From Chaetoderma sp. LZ-2023a (taxonomy: Eukaryota > Mollusca > Caudofoveata > Chaetodermatida > Chaetodermatidae), in NCBI GenBank assembly GCA_034401795.1, contig CM067369.1:139264496-139328495 (forward strand): a stretch of 64,000 nucleotides of DNA, written 5' to 3'. The notes below the pieces were generated by a model. That model saw only the letters and a list, made by a program, of their open reading frames with translations, did no database searches and was not told the DNA's origin. Both the position numbers and the translations under genes were made by a program. This document shows positions 44,100 to 56,149 of the stretch, in pieces; within the stretch, counting starts at the first letter, position 1, and every line of letters starts with the position of its first letter.

Positions 44100-45370
44100 T
44101 GCTTTTGACCCCTGTAATTTTTTCTTTCCCGTGAGATACCTATTTTGGAAATTAGAACTGGAATGGTTGTTGAGGTTATCCAGCGAACCATTCAACTTGT
44201 ATGGGTTTTTTCCAAACTAGACTTCTCGCAGTCTGCAAATGTCTATTTCTCAAGACCCTGCAAAAGCCGAGCTTATGAGTGCCTCGTGCCTTTAAGCGTT
44301 ATTATATAGATTCACTATGACCATACTTTCAGATCCGCCAGTAATAATCACAGGTGGTTTATTGTACATTATAGCTTGTCTTCCTTCCACCTCACGCGAC
44401 CTCCCAACACACCACATGCATGCATACATATACACGTGCGCGCACACCTCATTATGTCATAATCAATTATGTGACATGCAGACCAATGTCTTTGTTGATA
44501 CCCCGCTTCACATGCGTCTGTGCATGCTCTTAAATTCGTACAAGTATATGGATAGATTGATTTTGATGCAGAAATGGTCCACCTATATTCTGAAAGCAGT
44601 TTGTTATGACAACGTAAGTTGAAGGTATTACAATAAATTGACTGTATACCAGATTAAGATGCTTAGGGACAAAATTATAGTGAGAAATATTTGCTGCCCT
44701 GTCAAAATTTGGCAATTAGCAACATTATTCAGAGATATTTATGTCAATATTGCACGTTTCTTCCTATTAATAAGTATTCTGGCAAACATTTTGAAACTAA
44801 TTTGACTGGGTGGCACTGGTGTAACCATACCGTTTTGGAAAAACGCCCATACACAACAGTCATGCATGTGGAATAGACATGCAGTCCGACACGAATTGGA
44901 TGTTTTACTATTTAATAAACGATTCGGGCGAATATATTGAAATTATTTTGACTAGGGTATTTGTTGAGGCCATATCGTACACAAGCTCCTGTCTTGTACA
45001 CAGCCATCAATAATACTGAATAGGTTGTCAGTCGTAGCAATTGGATGTTTTCTGGTTAATATTTTGAAACTTATTTGACTGGGGTATTGTTGCTGTCATA
45101 ACGCTTTGGGAAATGTGCATACACACGCATCATAAACACGGGAATAGTTCATCATTGGCATCTGCAGCCATATGTAAACTGAGAGATACCTATCTTTGAA
45201 AATGTAACCCTGGAATAATTGTCAATGTTATCGAGTGAGGCATTCCTACTGTAAATTTTTCGTGCGTACATCAATACATGTGCTGTGGTGCATTGTAGTT
45301 GCTTCTCTAGATCTGCAAATGGATATTTGCTTAAGACCCATGCAGAAGCACGGTTGTAGGCTCAGAACGA
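44100..45370. repeat. Cluster of hairpin-family relics
   Basis: 44140-44290 and 45195-45360 are diverged copies of the TTAA hairpin MITE (GAACTGGAATGGTTG..., CGCAGTCTGCAAATGTCTAT, CTCAAGACCCTGCAAAAGC; and TGGAATAATTGTCAATGTTA, CTAGATCTGCAAATGGATAT). 44787-44822, 44930-44975 and 45058-45105 are half copies of the 87-bp foldback family (TTTTGAAACTAATTTGACTG). Between them nothing coding is seen. Confidence 0.55.
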
Positions 45371-45461
45371 CCAGCAGTAGTCAAGGTTGATTTATTGTCT
45401 CGTTCTCGTTATGACTCTAGAATTCCACACCACCCCACCCTCACAAACCGTCCATACCGCA

Positions 45462-45925
45462 TAGGTTTATTCAGTAACAATCTGCGATATAAACATCTGT
45501 TCTGATGGCTGTCGAGGTTACATGACCTTGTTTGGCTGAACATGTTCAGAGACATTATCACTCTGTATAATTTCCCACCGCTCCATCCTCCCGACCCCTC
45601 TGCACCTCATAGCTTTATTCAGTACCAATCTGAGATATAAACAGCTGTTCTAATTGGCTGTGAGGAGATCATGTGACTTCATTGTGTACCCAGCTCATAG
45701 CTTTATTCAGTAACAATCTGAGTTATAAACGTCTGTTTTGATGGCTGTGAGAGTCACGTGACCTCATTTGGCTGAACATGTTCAAACACATTATAACTCT
45801 GTAGAATTCCCCACCACCCCATCCTTTCGACCCCTCCGCACCTCATAGCTTTATTCAGTAACAATCTGAGATATAACAACTGTTCTGATTGGCTGTGAGG
45901 GGATCACGTGACTTTATTTTGGACC
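45462..45925. repeat. 236-bp higher-order tandem repeat (two A+B units) with CACGTG motifs
   Basis: The block TAG.TTTATTCAGTAACAATC followed by GAGATATAAAC.. and GATTGGCTGTGAGG occurs at 45462, 45610, 45698 and 45846. Alternate members are exactly 236 bases apart (45462 to 45698; 45610 to 45846), so the array is two copies of an A+B unit. The A units share GGCTGAACATGTTCA and a following CCCCACC.CCC.ATCC stretch. TCACGTGAC is intact at 45756 and 45904 and mutated in the other two. Confidence 0.82.
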
Positions 45926-46027
45926 CACCTCATCTGTTTCATGTTAGTAGCACCTGTCAATAATGAAGCATTACACCTGTCAATCATTTGCTCCCATCAA
46001 TAGATTACATCCCAGGAAGCGGAGGAG

Positions 46028-46217
46028 AGATAAACGTCGATTCTCATTGGCCAAGAGCTTGATGTGTCATATCATTTGCACAATAGGCAACGCCCCTTTT
46101 CCCCACCAAATCCTCTCGAGCAATCAAAATCGAGTATGTTGGCGGGAATAACGTGGCCTAATATGCAAATGAGATGATGTCATCAAGCTCTCAGCCAATA
46201 TGTATCGGCGTTTATCA
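46028..46217. repeat. Inverted-repeat MITE-like element, ~65-base arms
   Basis: Left arm GATAAACGTCGATTCTCATT, GGCCAAGAGCTTGATGTGTC; right arm, read on the minus strand, GATAAACGCCGATACATATT, GGCTGAGAGCTTGATGACAT. Arms run to 46092 and from 46152, with a 60-base loop. Arm identity is about 75-80% by eye. No coding capacity. Confidence 0.7.
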
Positions 46218-46488
46218 CAGTTCATTTCTACTCACGTGCACGTGAGGACGTACGTACATACGTACGTACGTTGTGGTGTATTGCAATTGTTTTCTTAGTT
46301 CCCACCTCGCCTAAGTCTTTTTTAATCTTTCAAATATCCCGCATAGTCTATGAAAATGTCAACACGGTCTCATGTTACAATAGCAATTCCAGTCAGTGAA
46401 ACGTTAGAAAAACTACTGGCTTTGCGCGTGTTTGAAATACATTTTCACGAAACTGCCAAAAATCATACTTTTCTTTAGCGTTCTTTAA

Positions 46489-46608
46489 CCCTTTCATGAC
46501 GAAGCGGGCCAAAACCGGCCGTTGATGTGGTCTTGAGGAATGTCCATTCGCATGCCAATAGAAGACTAATTTTGAAAGATTACCACTGTTTTGGTTGTTC
46601 TTGACGAA
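46489..46608. mobile_element. Left half of a piggyBac-like MITE, cut by the LINE
   Basis: TTAA at 46485-46488 is followed by CCCTTTCATGACG and by TGTGGTCTTGAGGAATGTCC and ATAGAAGACTAATTTTGAAA, the reverse-oriented half of the family at 22813. The second half is absent: the LINE at 46611 starts within it. Confidence 0.65.
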
Positions 46609-46610
46609 AT

Positions 46611-48218
46611 TTAGTCATTATTTCTTTCAAGAAAAGAGGTTGACAAAGGCCAGATCTCTTCTCTCAGCAGCTGATACGTACTGCAACATTGAAGTATGTG
46701 CTCTGTGGTCTGTTCTGCTTCTCCACAAGGACAAGCGGGCGATGTCGTAAGGTGGAACCGCCTGTACATGTGTTGGTTTAGTCTGTTATGTCCAGTTCTG
46801 AGACGAAAAATGGTCACTTGCTCTGGCCTCGAGAGATGATGGTAGGCATCTTCTGATTGAGGTGTTCTATAGAGTGACTTGATGATAGTCTTCATCTCTG
46901 TATGGGTAACCATGTTTTCTGTCTGATTCTCTTCTGCACCCACCTTTGCCATCATGTCTGCTTCCTCATTTCTTTGGACTCCACAGTGTGAGGGGATCCA
47001 CTGCAATGCTATCCGAAAGCATTTGATGGTTTGTAGTGCTTCTTCAAGTTGTGGCAGCTTACCTTTGGTGATAGCCTCAAGGACGGAGCGGGCATCAGAT
47101 AAAAAGACAGTCTGTGCAATAGGGTCTGCTGTTCTGCTAATGGTATTAGCTGCATGGACCAGTGCTTCGACTTCAGCTCTGTAGTTTGTGCAGTGTTTGC
47201 CTGTCGGTATTGCAGCTGACTCATGTTGTCCGTTTGGATACTGTAAGTGCAGTCCGGCACCTCCGCTCCTAATTGCATCTTTGGCTGATCCATCTGTGTA
47301 GAGCCTTATCCATGTCTCCTGAGGTTACATTTCTTCCAGCATGGCTAGGGTCAGGGCCTTCTTGCTCACATCACTGTGTTCATCTTTGGTTGTGAGATGA
47401 GGTACTGTGGTGCGAATAGCTATGCTCTCTAGTTTGTTTTCCCAGAGCGGAGGATCAAGGGTGTGGTTTGGGTCTTCTATTTGTGCTGGCAACATTTCTT
47501 GGTGTTTCCTTTGAAGTGCATTTGTCTCTTTCACAAAACTTGATCTTTTAAGTCTTCCTGATGACAGCTGTGCTTGCCTGATCTTCATCGGGTGGTTGTT
47601 GAACGCTTTGAACTTTGCAGCTTGGATCAGTGCTTTGCATTCCCTTCCTTTACTAAGTGGGGGGATGCCTGCTGTCTGCTCCATTTTTTCTATTGGTGTT
47701 GACCTCATTCCACCAGTGATGATGCGCAGTGCCTGGTTTTGTACTCTGTCGAGGTTCTGTTGATGAGATTTAGCTGCTGTCATCCATGAGCTGGATCCAT
47801 ACTCAAGGTGTGGTCGTACGACACCTAGGTAGATGGTCTTGAGGATCCTTTCATTGGCACCCCACTTTGTTCCTGCCAGCTTCCTCATGATGTTTAGCTT
47901 TCCTCTGGCCTTTGCCTCTGCGTTCTGGATGTGCTCCTTCCATGTTAATCTTCTGTCATAGGTGACTCCCAGGTATGTCTGCTGGTCCTCGTACTCGAGT
48001 GGAGTACCGCCCAGTGTCAGATTGCCAACCTTGGTTTTGGTGGACAGTGAGAATAGCATGGCCCTATGATTTTTCTTTGTTGATGGTAATACAAAAGCGA
48101 TTGGCCCACGCTGTAATTCTGTCCAAGGCGAGCTGCATTCTGTACGTGGCAGTCGTTGTGTACTCCTCGGTGCACCAGAGTACGAGGTCATCTGCATAGA
48201 GGGCTGCTTGGATCCCAT
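46611..48218 (-). pseudogene. LINE ORF2 part 2: RT thumb and RNase H
   Basis: In phase with itself from 48218 down: LSTKTKVGNLTLGGTPLEYE, QTYLGVTYDRRLTWKEHIQN, LKTIYLGVVRPHLEYGSSSW, then TAA at 47322-47324 directly after LAMLEEM (the other copy has TAC there), then RNase H: DARSVLEAITKGKL, WIPSHCGVQRNEEADMMAKV, and RLRTGHNRLNQHMY with CPCGEAEQTTEHILQCC. The three-base insertion giving GQHES is in frame. So one nonsense codon inside this part, and truncation after PLSTSFLE. Confidence 0.82.
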
Positions 48219-50382
48219 TGGGCAGCTCTGCTACAATATCATTAATGAAGAGTATGAACAGAGTTGGTGATAATACTCCACCTTGTGGTACCCCTTGTCT
48301 CAGCAATACATTCTGTCCAGATTGTCCATCCACCAGCCCCCTAGCTCTGCGATTGTGTAGGTATGACTTGGTCCATCGGAACATGTTGCCACCGATGCCT
48401 GTGCGCCGGAGCTTCACGAGATGGCCATCCTTCCACACCTTGTCAAATGCCTTCTGCAGATCAATAAAGGCAGCTAGCATCACCTTCTTGGCTTGAAAAG
48501 TGTTCTCTATGACCTGTGCAAAATGTGTTGTTTGATCTTCTTGGCTCATGTATCTTCTGAAGCCAGCCTGCTCTGAAACTATAGTGTTCTCCGACTCCAG
48601 GTAACACTGCAACCGCTGGTTGATGATGCGCTCCATGGTCTTGCATATGCAGCTTGTAAGACTGATAGGACGGTAGCTCAGCACTTTCGTCTTGTTCTTC
48701 CCTTTTTTCAGAATAGGAGTCATTCTGGCTTCCTTCCAGCATTGAGGAACCTCTCCATTGGTCCAACTGAGATTAAAGATATCTAGCAACTTGCGGAGAG
48801 ATGCATTACCAAGGTGTTGGATCATTTCATTCGTAATGCCATCTGGCCCGGGAGATTTCTTCTTCTGCCATTGGCGGATAGACTTCTTCAGTTCTGCTAA
48901 ACTAATGTCAACTTTCATTGCATCGTGAGTGTTGGTGTCTGTTCTTTCCTTTTGCTCTTTTCTAACCTCTTTTTGACGCATTCGTGGTATAGAAATGTTG
49001 CTTTCTTTTGCATATGCCTTCGCAAAGGCATCTGCAGCCATCTTTCCTGACAGTGTTTGTCCATATTCTTCAAGAGTAATCTCCTCTCACCCGACACCCT
49101 CATCATTCAGTGCTTTAGTCAGTCTCTATAGCTTTATTGTGTCTCTCTCTAAATTAAACCCTGCCGTCTTTTCCCTCCAGCTTCTTCTTTTGGCCTCCAG
49201 CTTGGTCTTTAGATACCTGGCTTTAGTTTGTTGTAGTGTGAAGTGGTTTTCATGACAGGGATTACCCTCTGCATCTTCTCTGGCCTTGTCTAGTTTATCA
49301 TGTGCTGCTTGCAGTTCTGTTGTCCAGTAGGGGCGGTAGTTTTTCCTGAACCCTCGAGGAATCGCTTCGTTGGCAGCCTTGGGGATACTTGAATTAAATT
49401 CTTTGACCGCATTGTTGATGTTTCTCCCTTCTACTGCTATATATTGGGTAAGCTCATTGGAATGAATGCCGAACAGACTCCAATTTGCCTTTTTGTAGTT
49501 CCACCTCGGATGTTGAGGTGAACTTGTTGAAATACTTCCAGAAAGAGAGAGGAGGACTGGGCGGTGGTCGCTTCCTCCTAACTGCGATCCGACCACTCTA
49601 CTGAGGTTTCTGTGAATGTCTTCTGTACAAAATGTCAAGTCCGGCGTTGTTGTCGAGTGCCACCGGCGCGAGTAGAAGGTAGGCTGATATGTGGGATCGT
49701 TGACAAGTAAAAGGTGCTTTTCATCTTGCCATGCTTCAATGTCTTCTCCTCGTTTATCACGTGTTCTGTATCCCCAACTCTGAGACTGGCTATTAAAGTC
49801 TCCCGCAATGAGGAAGTGGCAGTCCGGGACCTGGATTGTGTCAAGTGAGAGATTCTTGTCATTAGGGCAGTAATAATTGACAATGTCAATCACAGAGTTG
49901 CTGGTTGTTACCTTGATCTTGATATATTCTGCCTCTTCCATAAAGGTTTTGATCTGGCTGGCGTTCACGCTGTTTCGGACCAAGGTGATCATCCCGCCTT
50001 TCTTTCTTCCTCTTCGATCACACCGGAAAATCTGGTAACCTCTGATCTTAAATGGTTTTCCTTCTTGCAGGTGTGTCTCTTGGATGCAGCAGATATCAAT
50101 GTTGTTTTCGTACAGGAACTGTTCGAGCTCTGATTTCTTGTTGGTAACCCCCTCTGCGTTCCAGTGCATGATGTTGATACTGGGGTTCTCTTTGGGTTTG
50201 GTCTTCTCTTTCGGTTGGCCAGTAGCTCTCCATCCTCGTCTCCTGGCTCTACAAGACGAGTTGATGGGACCTCCAGTAGCTAAGGGTGGGCTCCTTCGAG
50301 GCGTGGAGCCCTGCGCTGCACCTGCCTGGCGGATCCTCACAGGGCGAGCACCATTTCGTTTGATTCGATCTCCAAGTGTCAT
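48064..50382 (-). pseudogene. LINE ORF2 part 1: APE endonuclease and reverse transcriptase
   Basis: Starts ATG at 50382 and reads NIMHWNAEGVTNKKSELEQF, DICCIQETHLQEG, GMITLVRN, CHFLIAGDFNSQSQSWGYRT, TPDLTFCTED and GGSDHRPVLLSLSG, the full set of APE-type endonuclease motifs. After two in-frame stops (TAG 49126-49128, TGA 49087-49089) the same frame continues into RT: KKSPGPDGITNEMIQHLG, YRPISLTSCICKTMERIINQ, AAFIDLQKAFDKVWKDGHLV, RQGVPQGGVLSPTLFILFIN and the active site ALYADDLVLW. A frameshift near 48064-48080 (after INKEKS) separates it from part 2. So the enzyme would be full but for three nonsense codons and one frameshift over the whole ORF2. Confidence 0.88.
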
Positions 50383-50561
50383 TCATTTGCGTTGTGCATA
50401 ATGCTCTGGTTAGCCCCTCCAAATGTCTGGATTGACACCCAGTGGGTTACACCCCTGCGCCACCTTGAGGCCGAGCATATAGTCTTAAACAGGGGTCTGT
50501 GAATGATGATGCTAGAAGTTGTTGCAAATGTGCAGTGCAACAGTTTCCGGTAGTTATTCAA

Positions 50562-53500
50562 TGAATTTCTCTTAAATTCTCAGATCCATGTTTTCTGAAC
50601 GCTAAAAATTGTTAAACCACAATGTCATACAATCTGCAATTGCCAAAGTAGCAACTTATATTCGGATTTGAAATCATGCTAATGTAAATCAGATCGTTAC
50701 TCCAATATTGACGTGTTACTTTCTAAGTTTTATTTATGTAAAATGTTAGTGGGGTCGGATTCTGTATGGTCAGATGATTAACTTGTAAAGGTGGCTGTAT
50801 TTTGTACGGCAGTAAGTTGCTGTATTGCCACTTAATTTGGAAGCGCTTTTGCTGGCTGGAACCGAGTGAAATGTGCGCACAAGACCAATTCTCTGGTCAC
50901 AGATTTAATTAAAAAAATTTATTTGTGATAGTTGTATAGTTTGCATACTGCACAGTCGGAGAAAGGGAACGCTCATCGTCATGGCCCAAGGAGGCGGGTT
51001 TCGTTGCTGTAATAGCAGGTAACATAAGATTTTAACATTTCCGCCGTCTTATACTAAATTGTCACTAAGCCGTAAACCTGTATTTTTAAGCAGGGTTTTC
51101 TAACCCGTTATCTGATTTCATTTTCGTACATGCTCGTATAATGAGTCCTTGTGGCCATGGACTAGGTTCATGGAACTAGATACGTCTTATTTTCCGCTGC
51201 CAGTCATTTTGTCACGTTATTCGCTCATTTTCAAATGTGACTTAGTTTTTACGACCGGCCGCCATGTTGATTATTCAATCATTATTGTATAAAATTCATT
51301 AAGAGTACAACTGTCGGTAGACTGTATTGGATAGTCATGCATTTCGTCAGTAACATTTGATTAAGAGATTTATTCTTAAAATCGTTCATTTAGTAAATGC
51401 ATTGAAATACATTGTGTTAAAATCAGCATTTGGAGCTAAAAATTACAGAGAAACCGAAACTTCTTCTTGTTGCGGATATTCCACCACTTCGAGACGCAAC
51501 CAATTATTTCTAGTTTACGAAGATTACATTCATGTAGGCACACATCAACAGTACACGTACGGAACAGAGAAATATTATCATCTAATATACGGCACTCGGA
51601 GTTTATTAAAAGTAAGACATTATTTTTTTAATATTTCAAATCTGTTCGCTAAAGTGCTAGGTCATTGTCAAATGGGCGTTCCCGATCCCTCTTGACGACG
51701 GATTCAGTACTAAAATGTCATAGTCGAGAGATATTTTTTTATTAAATTAAGTCAGTCGCACCCTTTTAAGGTTCAAGCTAGGATAGGTGAAACTGGATTG
51801 ATTAGGTAATATCTTACAGTTCTACATTTTCTGTCTAATGGTTAACTTCTAGAACTGAAATTTTGACTGGTACATTTAAATTGTTTTCAAATCATTCTAA
51901 ATTTGGATTCAAATGCCTGCACCCGTTGGCTGTTACAAACGTAGTCCGGTATTACATTAACCCAGCCACCACCCTACACACCCAAAGGAAAGCTTATCCT
52001 TCTTAGCAGGGGTGCAAGAGAAAAGCAGCAGGGTATAAACTCTTTCTTATGATGAATGTTGGTTAACTGTTTCCAATTAGTGAAACACTTTTAAACAACA
52101 CTATTCTTTAAAAATGGTTCTACAATTGAGCTATAAGTCTGCTTTATTTTCCCAGGCTATTACAATAGCGAGTTCACGCTTCTATAACCTAGGAAGTTAG
52201 CCTTAGGAGTCTAAAAATCAATGGCTACTGGATCACATTTAGTTAACTTGATCTCATTAGGCCGTGGGTTTGACATTTAAATTCCTTGCTAAATTGTCCG
52301 TATTTAAAAGAGGGCAAAGGTTAAAGGTAGCTTTTGGCCTATTTGCTTTGACATTGTATCGTTTTCTCAAGATCAAGGTTAAGAGAGAGATCAAGGTCAT
52401 ATGATTGGATCCTTCTAATTTTGATAATTGTTGCTTGAGAGAAAGGTCAACGTCAAGGTCTGTGTGCTAAGCTTCCGTTTCCTCGCTTACGCAGTCAGAG
52501 AGGTCACGCTGCCATTATCTGAAAGGTAGCAAGATATCTTCATTTCCTGACTACCAATTTATAAGGAGATCTATCTATTAGTTTTACTAAATCAATTCAG
52601 TAACCGGCTTTTCTAGAAGTTAAGTCTCGTTGGCGTCCTTATCCTCATTTTTATTGCGTTTGAATAGCTTTGCAGGCAAAATAATCTTGTTTTGCTGATT
52701 ACCTCATGGTTTATCAGCGGCGCATGATTGCTTTCCTTGCCATGTTGTTCTAGTCAGTGTGTAGTTATTTTTCCTTTTGACTTGTTAGATTTCAGGATAG
52801 CAGTTTGTTGTCAGTGCTTTCCAATTGGTACTTATTGTCGGATTGCATTCATACTTGGACTTGTATACCCGGCAACGTCGCTGAGCCCAGTCCTTTAATT
52901 TTCGGTGCTTGAACTTGGTCAGAGTACCTTCTATTTGGTACACGTTGCCAGGTTGTACTCGCCGGTACTTTGTTGCCAGATAGTGTCATCACTGTTACCC
53001 AGATAGTATTTCTAGTTATATTTAAACCGGATTAGTTTATTTTGGAGCGTTGTTGCCTGATGGTTATTTACAGCACGGCGTTTCCAGGCATTGTTGCCAG
53101 ATAGTGCGTCCAATCGCTGTCATAATTACGGTACCTAATCTGTGCAGCATTTACTTGCCAGATTGTTATTATTAGCCTCTAGGCTAGCTGATGTTTAGAG
53201 CAGACTAAGTGGCAATTATTTATAACATTCAACTTTGATGCAAATCACTTAGTCAGTTTTCAATTGACCCTTTTAAAATTGATTTTTTTATATAACCATT
53301 ACACCTTTCTGGGACACAGTAGGGTAACGTGACATTTGAGCCATTAGTTAGCTACTATTCCATTAGCCATTAGGTGTTTCCGTTTGTTGCTATTAGAACA
53401 GTTGCTCTGTCCGATTGCAAATTAAGTTGCAATCCTGGCCAACAAATTTTCAACTATTGACATTGTGGTTTAAGATCTATTTTCTTAGCAAGTTCGGTCT

Positions 53501-54525
53501 TTTCTTGTGGAACCTTTATATTGCATTACACATCCCGTAAGAACTCGATTCTTCTTTAGAACTTAGTAGATCAGCCACAGTCTTAGATAACTCATCAGGA
53601 TTTTAGTGTCAACCCTTCCTATTGCATTTACAATACCCTCTCTACATCGCACTGTTTTTGCACTAACACCACATCTGCACACTTTACTCCTCAAGATGTC
53701 CACAGAGTCAATAGTTTGAGAGGTTCATGGACTGCAGGGAGATGGAGTCAATGACGCAGAGATGAAGCAGCTATCCGGCGATACCAGTGAACTTCAGATC
53801 CAGATCATTAGCAGGGTGATGGGCGGAATGGTATGTGGGGAAATTCTTACCCATAGGCCCCATAAAACACATAATTAGCCGCCTTTTCTAGTTCCTTGTT
53901 TTAGTAGCGTCAGCTTTGGCCAGTTAAATCCCTATTTTATTACAATATCAAACTAAAACGGCAGCCTTAAAGAAGACTATTGTCGCCGAATCTTTCTAAC
54001 AATTTCCTTCTAGTTTTATTGTCTGGTATCTGACGTCGTAATCAAAACGGGTCACTAGTTAGCTGATGTTACGATCAAATGAAAGAGGTCCGCCATGCAC
54101 GTGTCTGCATTGTATGGCTTTCCTGAATTTACAATTTAATGGACATTATGATAGCAACAGCTCCAAGTCAAATTAGTTTCAAAATATTCTGTGAGATTCC
54201 TGGAATTCAGAGTTCAGAGTTTCAAATCAGTTCAAACACACCAACAAAGTGGGCGGAGCTTAGCTAGAAATGGGCGTGGCATAGGGAGAAATGTTACTCT
54301 ATTGCTCCTAGTCGATGCATTGGCTACGATCAACTCAAATCATAAAAGTTTTTCAAAGTGTAAAACAATGGAGTAATCCAGTTTTTAGCGATTCCCCGCC
54401 CATCTCGAGCTATTTCTAAGCTCCACTCACGCTTTGCCCATGCCGTGATCGAGCCGTGATCGATAGATCACTTCACTCTCTGACTCTCAATTTCCAGAAA
54501 ACTATAAGGCCCTACTGCTAAGTTA
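50562..54525. other. Gene-free stretch with weak repeat structure
   Basis: No supported gene. Between 52940 and 53170 the word TTGCCAGATAGT and variants recur about six times. A half hairpin of the 87-bp family (AGTCAAATTAGTTTCAAAAT) is at 54165-54190. The open frame at 51357-51695 lacks an ATG and any family feature. Confidence 0.5.
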
Positions 54526-54612
54526 TTGAATAGTTTGAAACTAATTTAACTGGGTGCTGTTTCCGCCTAAGGAAGTAACAGCTCTCAGTCAAATTGGTTT
54601 CAAAATATTCAA
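54526..54612. repeat. 87-bp foldback hairpin, full copy
   Basis: Left arm TTGAATAGTTTGAAACTAAT, TTAACTGGGTGCTGTTTCC; loop GCCTAA; right arm GGAAGTAACAGCTCTCAGTC, AAATTGGTTTCAAAATATTC, AA. Arms pair over about 39 bases with 6-7 mismatches. Confidence 0.82.
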
Positions 54613-56133
54613 CAGCATTTTTATTAAATAGTAAAGACATACAATTCGTACAACAATGTTTAGTCCGTCATCAATTATGCGCTCGTGACAAACTTATCTA
54701 CACCATTTATGACGTAATTGATTATGATGTCAGCCTACACGTTACGTAGTTGATTATGACGTCATATGATTGACTGGGAAACTGGAATCCTCCATTAATT
54801 AATGTCCCGCTCATGGCCTCTGAGACACAGTTCCTGTTGAAAGCGTAACCCAAATGTACAGCACGGATACGTTTGGAAGCTACCAAGTTAGAACCGGTGG
54901 GTGGACAACCTAAAAATGAGAATGTATTGTACTTTAATCACACGTTTTATCACACCTAGAAGCTAACGCCCGCGTTTAATTTCTATACATATCGTACTAT
55001 TAATGGAAAAAAACAACCCCACAAATTTAATGTGGAATATTGTGAAAATAAATATATCCGTTAATTAGCAACCCCCATGCAATTAACAGTAATGCCATTT
55101 TGAATATGTTTGTACCGATCAAGGATAAGACAACGAACCTGATTGGCTCATACGAAAATTAAGCGAAATTAAATACGTAATCAGATAGCTAGTTGGGAGC
55201 TTTGAATCGTTATTCACGCTGGTTGGCTGAGTGGACTGGCGCGCTCCGAGCAATCTTTCTTACCTGTACTCATTTCAATGACAACTCGGTTCGCTCCAGG
55301 TAAAATTTCTAATTTTAATTTAGTTATATTTTTCTTCCAGTTTAATTATCAATAATTATTTGCAAATATAGTCATAATTGATTATATTGTACTATGGTCG
55401 TTCGCTGATCATACCGCCAGTCCTGTAAGTGACTATCGACATGATCATAAGCGTTAAGTGCGTGGATCCATGGTTTATTAGAGTGCGCCGTGCGGCCTGG
55501 AACCTCCGTCTTCAGCACTCGAGGTTTCTGTCAGGGTTACCTCACCCTTACCTCCTTTAGTCGCCTCTTACGACATGCAGAGGATACGGAAGGTGTATTC
55601 TAAGCCCCACCTACAGGGCCTACTGTGAAGATCCAATTTGGATATCATTGCACAATGGTTACGATTTTCGCTCCTGAAATTACGATTTAATAAGCTCTGT
55701 TCTACTGAACATTTTGAAACTAAAATGATTGCCGAGATATTCAACAGCTTACCTGTACAATTATCTTGAAATTTGGATTCACGGAATTCACGATTTAAAA
55801 TATTAAAGTCGACCGACCCATCCACCCACCCTCAAACACACATCAACCATTGCACACAAGGATGCGATAACCGTAACTCGTAACTGTAATATTTTAGTCA
55901 CATTTCAATTTTTTCTACAAAATTTATTATGGTATTTGCTTCCAGATTTTTCTAGATCTTTCTAGATTTTCTTAACCATTAATATGTTAACCCATTCTAG
56001 ATCTGCACATATTTGTGATATTTACTACATGGTAATTATTAAATAATCTGCTTGTTCGCAATGGTAATCTGAATGAAAGATATTACTACTTCCGGCAGCA
56101 ACAACCTTTAGTCAAAATTCTAAACAGACTACA
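54613..56133. other. Gene-free stretch, possible SINE-like block at 55480-55625
   Basis: 55540-55610 contains ACCTCCTTTAGTCGCCTCTT and ACGACATGCAGAGGATACGG, which I recall as a widely dispersed mollusc repeat (SINE-like). No pol III boxes were confirmed. Hairpin relics of the 87-bp family lie near 55710 and 56093. Confidence 0.4.
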
Positions 56134-56149
56134 TTGAGCTACGTTAGAA

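Larger units (their letters stand above)
46611..50561 (-). mobile_element. I-like LINE, longer copy, 3'-truncated
   Basis: Carries endonuclease, RT, thumb and RNase H regions of the same LINE as 28750-30163. Where both exist they agree at nearly every residue. At the 3' side it stops after CTTGAAA (46622), about 100 bases before the end seen in the other copy, so it is truncated on that side too. I found no target duplication. Upstream of the endonuclease frame a short frame (50379-50561) ends in AATGA, overlapping the ATG of the next frame. Confidence 0.85.

Noticed and set aside
51357-51695. 112-codon plus-strand frame
   Set aside because: Begins at TTG, not ATG, and shows no family feature. 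AAAA|GTAAGA near 51610 could be a splice donor of an unknown exon, but that alone does not support a gene.
53690-53850. ATGTCCACAGAGTC start with a following GTATGTG donor-like site
   Set aside because: The frame meets a stop after seven codons; possibly a decayed exon, not supportable.
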